From contig OZ026560.1 in NCBI GenBank assembly GCA_964020155.1, positions 767,501 to 780,000 of the forward strand: a DNA stretch of 12,500 nucleotides, written 5' to 3'. Position 1 is the stretch's first letter, and every line of letters begins with the position of its first letter. The DNA is from Chondrilla cf. caribensis. Taxonomy: Eukaryota > Porifera > Demospongiae > Chondrillida > Chondrillidae. Shown one piece after another: positions 1-7,556 of this stretch. The notes under the pieces were generated by a model, which saw only the letters and a list, made by a program, of their open reading frames with translations, ran no database searches and had not been told where the DNA came from. The translations under genes were made by a program, and so were the position numbers.

Positions 1-34
1 TTGTAGAGGTGTCGGATTAGCGAGGTTTCACTGT
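1..34. mobile_element. Truncated end of a CAGTGG...CACTG inverted-repeat element
   Basis: The sequence TAGAGGTGT...GAGGTTTCACTGT matches the right end of the element at 11667-11842 (TAGAGGTGTT...GAGAGGTTTCACTGT). The rest lies outside the window. The dispersed, similar ends suggest a non-autonomous DNA transposon (MITE). Confidence 0.5.
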
Positions 35-144
35 ATTGTACGTAGTGTATACGAACACTGTATTGAATGCACCTCACCACAGCAACCAGCCCTCCCATGA
101 ATACGTATATACATACATACATACATGAATACAGGGCAACCTGC

Positions 145-205
145 ATATAAAGACCACCTGAGGGACTAGGAATAAGTTATCTCTAAAGAGAGGTGGTCTT
201 TATAT
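145..205. repeat. 15-bp perfect inverted repeat, 31-bp loop
   Basis: ATATAAAGACCACCT at 145-159 is exactly reverse-complementary to AGGTGGTCTTTATAT at 191-205. It lies in CLPX intron 2. The sequence downstream to about 310 repeats AGGTGG and CACTTTGGAC words that resemble the MITE-like element near 11690, so this may be part of a related small element. Confidence 0.75.
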
Positions 206-425
206 AGATATACTCTACTATAGTGGAGTTGACATACATAGTGGATGGTCCAGTAATGGTCACTTTGGACAGGTGGTTGTTGTGTAGAGGTGGCATTTTA
301 TTTCAACTGTACCGTAACACATGCATACATATGTACATGCATATTCACATACATACAGGCAGAATGGTGATTGTGTTATTGGAAATCGCAACATTAATAC
401 TGAAAACAATAAAAAGTATCCACAC

Positions 426-616
426 CTGTTTTGGCTTTGGTAAGCTCTTCTCAATGGATGCAGTTTGTTCAGTGAGCTGCTTAGGGTCAGCCATCGATGT
501 ATCAACAAGAAAGAAGTGTTTACAGTTTAAGCATTCTATGTAGCGAGCACTAGCATCTGGGGAGACATGATAGAGTAACAGAAATGAGAACTGTGTGTGT
601 GTGTGTGTGTGTGTGC

Positions 617-668
<52 letters not shown>

Positions 669-669
669 C

Positions 670-700
<31 letters not shown>

Positions 701-781
701 GTATGTGGTGTGTGTGTGTGTGTGTGTGTGTGTCTGTCTGTCTGTCTGTTTGTCGGTGTATGTGGTGTGTGTGTGTATGTG

Positions 782-816
<35 letters not shown>

Positions 817-1194
817 GTGGGTGTGTGCGATGTTTTCTTGGGACCAAGAATAACTCTCTGTGCCATGCAACAACGGGGTACAATTCCAAAACTTACTGAC
901 AACTTGAAAGGAATTCGGCAAACCATGTCCACACTTAGGGCACTGCAACTCTACATTTCCATCGTCCGTTCTATCAGAATTGAGTAAAATCGGTACAGTT
1001 GATATACATCTTGTGAATGACGTATTTCGAACGTTCAGGGGTGGATACGGGGCAATATTCAAGGGCACACTGTTCCTCCGGAGCAAATCAAGTCCTAAAT
1101 CCGCTTTACTTCTTGGGGTAGTCTCCTTCGTACAACGCGATGTGACTGAAGTTGATAACTGGCACAGCCTCTGAAAGCGTCCTCTTATGGACAT
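426..1194 (-). CDS. CLPX: Mitochondrial ClpX (AAA+ unfoldase), 5' exons, partial
   Basis: ClpX is the hexameric ATP-dependent unfoldase of the mitochondrial matrix ClpXP protease. Two coding exons are visible: exon 1 at 1194-897 and exon 2 at 556-426 (complement). Exon 1 ends in phase 1 at a GTAAGT donor; exon 2 follows a CTCCCCAG acceptor and ends in phase 0 at GTGTGG. Together they give 143 residues. The first 20 residues (MSIRGRFQRL...) are basic and free of acidic residues, as in a mitochondrial presequence. Cys pairs CPKC (85-88) and CLNC (108-111, followed by KHFF) form the zinc-binding module and match the CPKCG...CEKCHHFF arrangement of animal CLPX. The ATP-binding and sensor regions must lie beyond position 1. 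The ATG at 1194 has A at -3. Open sequence extends upstream to 1245 only with a GTG start, so it was not used. Identification rests on the zinc module and the residues around it. Confidence 0.85.
592..829. repeat. Compound microsatellite (TG)n-(TCTG)n-(TG)n-(TCTG)n-(TG)n
   Basis: About 238 bp of TG dinucleotides is interrupted by two TCTG blocks (around 667-700 and 733-750) and by GTATGTGGTG words. It fills most of CLPX intron 1 and ends about 35 bp from the exon 2 acceptor. On the transcribed strand it is CA/CAGA-rich. The apparent His/Thr- and Cys/Val-rich open frames here are products of the repeat. Confidence 0.97.
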
Positions 1195-1345
1195 CTTCGA
1201 TAAGTCTGAAATATCACGATAAAATAACGAAAGGAAAGAGTCCACACAGAATTACATTAGACACATCAGGAATTCATCTTGTTGTGTATCATATGACGTC
1301 ACTGAAAACCTACGTTTATTTCGCGCCGTTTCCGGTACAGACAGT
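1195..1345 (-). promoter_or_regulatory. CLPX 5' flank with perfect CRE (TGACGTCA at 1294-1301)
   Basis: The region just upstream of the CLPX ATG carries a perfect TGACGTCA octamer at 1294-1301, 100 bp from the start codon. This is the consensus CREB/ATF site. No TATA box is obvious. The same perfect octamer occurs upstream of SERF. The promoter role is inferred from position and motif only. Confidence 0.55.
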
Positions 1346-1562
1346 CTATAGCTAAAACTTCCAGGAGTGCGTCCACGCATCAGTATTTGAGCTATGATGC
1401 ATCATGTGGGCACTGGAGAGGCCGTGGTCACCAGCAGTCTGGCTGGCCACCACAGGGTCCATAGAACATATGGAAGTGTGAGCAAGGACTGTAATACTTC
1501 CAGGAGTGTGTCCACGCATCAGTATTTGAGCTATGATGCATCATGTGGGCACTGGAGAGGTC

Positions 1563-1606
1563 GTGGTGACCAGCAATAAAATTTGACAATTTTTGCTGGT
1601 CACCAC
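1563..1606. repeat. 14-bp perfect inverted repeat inside the 370-bp repeat
   Basis: GTGGTGACCAGCAA (1563-1576) is the exact reverse complement of TTGCTGGTCACCAC (1593-1606), with a 16 bp loop. A degraded version recurs near 2166-2207 (GTGGTGACCAGCAATAAAA ... CTGGTCACCAC), so the stem is part of the repeat unit. Confidence 0.85.
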
Positions 1607-1751
1607 AAGGCCCATAGCAGTGTGCTATAGGCGAGTAGTGAATGCATACGTACAAATTTATGTAGATAAGCTTGATATGGACACTGAGCATGTACTGGGG
1701 ACTAGCAATAGAATTTAAAATTATTTGCTGGTCACCCCTACCCATAGCCCC

Positions 1752-1786
1752 ACCCCCTAACCCCTTACTTTAACCCTAACCCTAAC
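1752..1786. repeat. Telomere-like CCCTAA tract (interstitial)
   Basis: A tract reading ACCCCCTAACCCC...TTTAACCCTAACCCTAAC contains two exact and several near CCCTAA units, the complement of the metazoan telomere repeat TTAGGG. It lies within the 370-bp repeat region, not at a chromosome end, because genes flank it on both sides. Confidence 0.65.
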
Positions 1787-2439
1787 AGCCAGGAGTGTGT
1801 GCATGCATCAGCAAATTTGACATTTTTTTCCTGGGCACCATGAGGCCTATAACACACCCACTAGTGAGTGCATGCATCCGAAATTGTGTTGATAAGTTTG
1901 ACATAGAAACTGGACATTTCCTGGTGATCAGCAGTAGAATGTGAAATCACCTAGGTAGTCATCTCAAGGCGTAATATGCATATATTGGAATGTACATACA
2001 AAATTGAATGTATTTTTTATAAGGGCATATGGACACTGGGGAGAATTTCCATAATCGACGACAAAATGTATCTTATTTGTCATCAGAAGGACCATAATAC
2101 TTCTAGGAGTGTATCCTTGCATCTGTATTTGAGCTATGATGCATGATGTGGACACTGGAGAAGCCGTGGTGACCAGCAATAAAATTTGACATGTTCTTTC
2201 TGGTCACCACGAGGCCTATAGCACACCCAGTAATGAGCGCATGCATCCAAATTTGTGTTGTTAAGTTTGATATAGACACTGAGCATCCCCTGGGGACCAG
2301 CACTAGAATTTAAAATCATCTGGGAGGTCACCACAAGGTGTATTGCACCTATATAGGAATGTACATACAGCTATATTACGTGTCATATGGGCACTGTGGA
2401 GAATTTTTGATCAGCGATGAATTGTATCTTATTTGTTGT

Positions 2440-4590
2440 TAGAAGAACATCTGGTAAAATTATCAGGTTGAAACGCTCCCTCTCCTATGAGCTATGGAAA
2501 AAGGTGCTTAGCGTTTTCTCCACTATACTCTCCCATACATTGAAAATATATCAAGCACCTTCCAATGTAGCTGGGGTTACGAGCCACCTATTGAGATGGG
2601 AATTGTTTCAGAAGTTAGCTCACATCTCCAGCTAGCACTGTTTAAAAATATCAAGGTGACACGCCCCCTCTCCCATGAGGTACGAAAAAAGGTGCTTAGC
2701 GTTTTCTCTCCTATACTCTCCCATACATTGAAAATATATCAAGCACCTTCCAATGTAGCTGGGGTTACGAGCCACCTATTGAGATGGGAATTGTTTCAGA
2801 AGTTAGCTCATGTCCCTATCTAGGTCTGTCTAAAATATCAAGTTGACACGCCCCCTCTCCCATGAGCTATGGAAAAAGGTGCTTACCGTTTTCTCTCCTA
2901 TACTCTCCCATACATTGAAAATATTTTAAGCACCTTCCAATGTAGCTGGGGTTACGAGCCACCTATTGAGATGGGAATTGTTTCAGAAGTTAGCTCATGT
3001 CCCTATCTAGGTCTGTCTAAAATATCAAGTTGACACGCCCCCTCTCCCATGAGCTATGGAAAAAGGTGCTTAGTGTTTTTTTCTCCTATACTCTCCCATA
3101 CATTGAAACAATATTAAGCACCTCCAAATGTAGCTATGGTTATGGGCAACATGCGGAGATGGGAATTGTTTCATTAGTTAGTTCATGTCTCCAGCTAGTT
3201 GTGGTGAAAATATTAGGTTGATATGCCACCTCTCCCATGAGCTATACAAAAAGGTGCTTAGCGCTTTTTTTCTCTCCCATACATTAAACAATACTAAGCA
3301 CTTCCGAATGTGGCCATGGTTACAGGCAAGATACAGAGATGGGAATTGTTTCATAAGTTAGTTCATGTCTCCAGCTAGGTATGGTGAAAATATCAGTTTG
3401 ATACGCCACCTCTCCCATGAGCTATACTAAAAGGTGCTTAGTGTTTTTTCCTCCTATACTCTCCCATACATTGAAAACATATTAAGCACCTCTGACTGTA
3501 GCTATGGTTACAGGCAATATACAGAGATGGGAATTGTTTCATAAGTTAGTTCATGTCTCCAGCTAGTTGTGGTGAAAATATCAGTTTGATACGCCACCTC
3601 TCCCATGAGCTATACTAAAAGGTGCTTAGCGTTTTTTCCTCCTATACTCTCCCATACATTGAAACATATTAAGCACCTCCGAATGTAGCTATGGTTAGGG
3701 GTCACATATGGCAATGGAAGTTGTTTCATAAGTTAGTTCATGTCACCAGTAAGGTCTAGTAAAAATAATAGGTTAACATGCATCCTTTCCCATGAGCTAT
3801 ACAAAAAGGTGCTTAACTTTTTTTTTCTCCTATACTCTCCCATACATTGAAAAAAAATATTAAGCACCTCCGAATGTTGCTAGAGGTATGGGCAACATAC
3901 AGAGATGGGAATTATTTCATAAGTTAGGTCATGTCTTCAGCTAGATCTGGTGAAATTATCAGGTTAACACGTCCCCTCTACCATGAGCTATACAAAAAGG
4001 TGTTTAGCGTTCTGTTTATCCTGTACTCTCCCATACATCGAAAAATTTTGAGCACCTCCAAAGGTGGCTATGGTTACGGGTAACACATGGCAATGGGAAT
4101 TGCTTCATAAGTTAGTTCATGTTCCCATCAAGGTTTTGTGAAATTATTAGGCCGATATGCCCCACTCCCATGAGCTATACAAAAACATGCTTAACAATTT
4201 TTTCTCCTATACTCTCCCATACATTGAAAAATTATTAATCACCTCCGAAGGTAGCAACAGTTACAGGCCACATATGGCAAATGGGAATTAATAGTTCATG
4301 TACCGAGCTAGATCTGGTAAAATTATCAGGTTGACACGCCCCCTTTCCCATGAACTATATGAAAGGTGCGTAGCATTTTTTTCTCCTATATATACTCTCC
4401 ATACATTGAAAACATATTAAGCACCTTCAAATGTAGCTATGCTTACAAGCAACATATGGTGATGGGAATTGTTTCACATGTTAGAGCATGTATCCAGCTA
4501 GGTCTGATAAAATTATCAGATTGACAGGCCCCCTCTCCCATGAGCTATACAAAAAGGTGCTTAGCATTTTTCTCCTATATTCTCCCTGCT
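2440..4590 (+). repeat. Satellite array, 12 head-to-tail copies of a ~187-bp monomer
   Basis: The anchor TCCCATGAGCTAT recurs at 2483 (one mismatch), 2671, 2858, 3045, 3233, 3413, 3601, 3788, 3979, 4166, 4346 and 4536, a spacing of 180-191 bp. Other shared words are AAAAGGTGCTTAGCG, CTCCTATACTCTCCCATACATTG, TAAGCACCT, GAGATGGGAATTGTTTCA and AAGTTAGTTCATGT. Copies 2-4 are nearly identical; later copies diverge. Short open frames in this region repeat with the monomer and are not genes. Confidence 0.95.
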
Positions 4591-5240
4591 TAATAATTTT
4601 CATATGTATGGGAAGGTATAGGAGAAATAACGCTAAGCACCTTCTTGCAAAGATCATGGGAGAAGGAGTGTATCAATGTGATATTTTAGGGAGACCTATC
4701 TGTGGACATATACTAACTTATTAAATAATTCCCATCTCCGTATGTGGTCACTAACTTCATTCAGAGGTGCTTAATATTTTTAATGTATGGGAAGGTATAG
4801 GAGAAATAACACTAAGCACCTTCTTGCATAGCTCATGGGAGAAGAGTTGTGTTTACATGATAATTAATTTTAGATAGATCTAGCTGTGGATGTATACTAA
4901 CTTATGAAGTAAACCTCATCTCTGTGTATGGTGCTTAACCATTGCTACATTCCGAGGTGCTTAAATGTATGGGAAGGTATAGGAGAGAAAACGCTAAGCA
5001 CCTTCTTGCATAGCTCAAGGGAGAGGGGGCATGTCAACATGATATTTCAGCTAGACCTAGCTGCAGACGTATACTAACTTATGAAACAATTCTCATCTCT
5101 TTATGTGGTTCCTAACCCTTGCTACATTTGGAGGTGCTTAATCACTATTTCATGTATGGGAAAGTATGGGAGAAATAACGCTAAGCAGATATATTGGGCC
5201 GTTCCAAGCTGATCTTTGGTCAAGACCTAGCTTGGTACAG
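4591..5240 (-). repeat. Inverted part of the same satellite, 3 copies plus a truncated one
   Basis: From about 4591 the monomer reads on the opposite strand: ATGTATGGGAAGGTATAGGAG, CGCTAAGCACCTT and CATGGGAGA recur with ATGTATGGGA near 4603, 4783, 4967 and 5152. The CATGGGA anchors are at 4655, 4834 and 5016 (one mismatch). The fourth copy breaks off after GCTAAGCA near 5186. The switch forms a large palindrome with the preceding array. Confidence 0.92.
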
Positions 5241-5249
5241 TTGCTAAAT

Positions 5250-5510
5250 TTTGAAACACTCCTGTTCTTTATATGTGGCCTGTATTCCTAGTTATTCAAG
5301 GTGGTGAAGAAGTATAAGTGAATTCCCTAGTTATTCCTATCCCTAGCTAGGTGGTGCTAAAGAGTCAAATTCCGGCCCCAGTACAACACTCCCCAAACCT
5401 ATAAAAATAGCTAAGCACCTTTTATTGTAGCTCATGGCAGATGGAGAACGAGTAATCTTACTACAGTGTACGTGTACGTGTAGGAGAGAATAGGAGAAAA
5501 ACGCTAACGG
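5250..5510. repeat. Satellite remnants and unassigned sequence upstream of SERF
   Basis: AGCTAAGCACCTT...TAGCTCATGG near 5408-5440 and TAGGAGAAAAACGCTAA near 5491-5507 are isolated fragments of the inverted satellite monomer. Between them lie two CCTAGTTATTC motifs (near 5286 and 5323) and a short GTGTACGTGTACGTGTAGG stretch (5465-5483). No coding evidence was seen. Confidence 0.5.
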
Positions 5511-5619
5511 GCGCCTGATAGAGGCACGGTTGACGCTCTTATTGAACGTGACGTCATCGTGGAACCTTAGAACAAAGGGTGTTCTGTTGACATTCAGAAT
5601 TTCGAAATACAGGGGAAGA
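5510..5619 (+). promoter_or_regulatory. SERF promoter / 5'UTR with perfect CRE (TGACGTCA at 5549-5556)
   Basis: This is the 110 bp between the last satellite fragment and the SERF ATG. It holds a perfect TGACGTCA octamer at 5549-5556, 64 bp upstream of the start codon. No TATA box is clear. The ATG at 5620 has A at -3. Confidence 0.55.
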
Positions 5620-6085
5620 ATGACCCGTATGTTCTCTTAACTTTACCCTTACATGTTAACCAGTGTGTGTAATTTTAGAGATTATGTGATTTTTTTTTCT
5701 TTTAAGGTGGGAATCAGAGGGAACTAGCCAGACAGAAGAACGCAAAGAAACAGGCGCAACAGAAGAAAGACCAGGCTCAAAAGGAAGGAAACAAGGGGGT
5801 GTCACTGGAGGCTAGAAAACACAGGTAGACTACTTGTGTGTGTTCGTGATGTATACAGTCGAACCATCGATGGATTGTATGAACGTTCTACGTCGCGATC
5901 TCAATTTGTGTACCTCCGTTGTTTGTAGATACGAGTAACAGGCGATTCAGACCTTGTACTGAATTAGATGTGATTCTGAAAATGTGCCATACAGCACTTT
6001 AAATGACCTTGCTTGCCAACTTTTCATTTTTAGAGATGCAGAGATTATGAGACAGAAACAGCAATCAGCAAGTGCCAAAAAGTGA
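5620..6085 (+). CDS. SERF2: SERF-family small EDRK-rich factor
   Basis: SERF/MOAG-4 proteins are small, highly charged, intrinsically disordered proteins that modify protein aggregation. Three coding exons: 5620-5626, 5707-5824 and 6034-6085. Introns are GTATGT...TTTTAAG (80 bp) and GTAGAC...TTTTTAG (209 bp); phases match (ATGACCC|GT, then CAG.AG|A). The joined protein is 58 residues, against about 59 for vertebrate SERF2. It begins MTRGNQRELARQKN, the family signature, and then carries a Lys/Gln-rich stretch, the conserved LEARKHRDAEIMRQKQ block (residues 34-49) and a lysine-rich end. The first coding exon holds only seven nucleotides. It points towards the metaxin gene, so the two are convergent. 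The family call is secure; choosing SERF1 or SERF2 orthology is not possible from sequence alone. Confidence 0.92.
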
Positions 6086-6565
6086 AGAAAAGCGTTTCCT
6101 TCCCCTAGTGATCTACTGTTCATTTCAACACATTTCCACAAACAGTATACCTTGTATGTAATAGGCTATCACCTGTTAACAGCAGTAAATTTATCCCTCT
6201 ATCCACACCAGTTTTGTACCGTATGTGTTTGTCATTTTGTGATTCCAAGTGTGTCACTGCTGAATAGTGTTTAGTAACGGTCGGTCCTGTATCAGTCGAG
6301 ACTAACGGGTATAAGTCATGAATAGTAACCATTGCTATATAATCTTTTCAAAAGAAAACTTCAGAAAAACTCGAAGTTTCGCTACTGTTTCTTTAAATGT
6401 CTTCGCTAGTGTTGTTAGGTATGGTTTCAACCCTGTAGCCTACAGTCCCATTTAGTAGTACTATTCAATGCACCCATGAGGAACCAGTAGTGTATTGTAA
6501 ATAGTTGTATATCGAAAATAACATGTATGGGCTTATAAAAATAAAGCATTCATTGTATAATTAAT
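6086..6565 (+). other. SERF2: SERF 3'UTR
   Basis: There is no open gene-like sequence between the SERF stop and 6565. An AATAAA signal at 6540-6545 is followed about 15-20 bp later by a plausible cleavage region. The transcript end is inferred from this signal. Confidence 0.55.
6540..6545 (+). terminator. Poly(A) signal AATAAA for SERF
   Basis: A canonical AATAAA hexamer lies 455 bp after the SERF stop codon in the sense orientation. It is the only clear one before the convergent metaxin gene. Confidence 0.6.
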
Positions 6566-6802
6566 TGCTTTGATTAATGCAAATTGTTTGCAAACACGTT
6601 TGTGTGGATTATGTTCTCAAGCGTGTACATCATGTACTGTATTGGCTAGGTAAGAGTATACGGACATCTCCCTTAAGTGGTGTGCTTATTATCAATGATG
6701 ACGTCCTGTTTCCCATTTGGAAGCATTTGTTTTCAAATGAAGGATGCAAAATCACTGATGTGTACACGTTGGGCATAAAAATCTAATGTGATTATGTTTT
6801 TA
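6566..6802 (-). other. Metaxin 3' flank / probable 3'UTR
   Basis: This 237 bp separates the SERF poly(A) region from the metaxin stop codon at 6803. I see no AATAAA or ATTAAA on the minus strand here, so the metaxin transcript end is undefined and may overlap the SERF 3'UTR. A 69-codon plus-strand open frame at 6577 has no recognisable features. Confidence 0.4.
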
Positions 6803-7494
6803 TCAACTGATATCAACATCATCTATCGAGACATCAGACGGCAATGACTCCGTGGCTGTCTCAGGAACCCTGTACCTCCAGTACTGCAAGGCTAGGAACA
6901 CAGCACCCAGACCAAGAATGGCCCATGTTCCTGGGTCCTTCAGTGAGGGTAGGAATCTCTTGTCATTGGCTGACTCGCTGGGATACGGAGCTGCAGAAAT
7001 AGGCAGCAGTACATGCACACAGGTAATAACAATTGTACAAATAGTGTTAGTAGTACAGATGGACAGTTAAACAGACAATGGCAGTTATACAGAAGGTAAT
7101 ATTCGTACAGACAATAATTGTACAGACAGTGACAGTGTACAGTCACTCAGACTGTATTGGTTGTACAGAGAGTGACAGTTTTATGGACAGTGACAGCTGT
7201 ACACTCATACAGAAGGTAATGGTTGTACGGACAATAACAATCGTACAAACAGTAACTGTTGTACAGATCACACAAAATGCGGTAATAAGCTGTACCTTCT
7301 GTTAACTCTGGAAAAAATGTCTGCCTGATTCTGTTACAGTAGTCAACAAGGTTACTATGGCTGTACAAATGTTTCCACAATGCATTGTTTCCAGGCAACG
7401 GTTGTTGGATGATGAGACATAAATGTGCAAAGACTGAAGCGTCCAGCGATGTGGGGCTGTAGGGGCAGAGGTTACTTGACTATCGGGTGTGCCA

Positions 7495-7556
<62 letters not shown>

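Larger units (their letters stand above)
1..425 (-). other. CLPX: CLPX intron 2 (partial), containing small inverted-repeat elements
   Basis: This stretch follows the exon 2 donor (GT at 425-424) and I see no further CLPX exon in it; the conserved KIYxYLDKYVVGQ block is absent in all frames. It contains a short (ACAT)n tract near 110-125, a 15 bp perfect inverted repeat (145-205), and a left-edge fragment resembling the inverted-repeat element at 11667-11842. Confidence 0.6.
1346..2440. repeat. Degenerate ~370-bp tandem repeats
   Basis: The motif CCAGGAGTGTGTCCACGCAT...TTTGAGCTATGATGCAT recurs near 1362, 1500 and 2105, with a partial match near 1790. Blocks at 1820-1975 and 2190-2345 match at about 370 bp spacing, as do 1975-2100 and 2345-2450 (TAGGAATGTACATACA...GTATCTTATTTGT). 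The block at 1565-1740 is another copy. Copies are diverged and partly rearranged. No coding gene is supported. Confidence 0.75.

Noticed and set aside
550..1245. A 231-codon minus-strand open frame ending in a long His/Thr repeat
   Set aside because: Only its first part (1194-897) is CLPX exon 1. The remainder runs through a GTAAGT donor into intronic TG microsatellite, and codons upstream of 1194 depend on a GTG start.
1752..1786. Chromosome end
   Set aside because: The CCCTAA tract is short and imperfect and has single-copy genes on both sides.
2417..4724. Repeated short open frames such as SHELWKKVLSVF
   Set aside because: They recur with the satellite monomer, carry no known domain and are broken in diverged copies.
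7296..7433. Alternative start of metaxin exon 7 at the CTTCAG before TCTTTGCAC
   Set aside because: The upstream acceptor at 7457 (CCCTACAG) restores the conserved [10 protein letters not shown] motif and matches the phase of exon 6.
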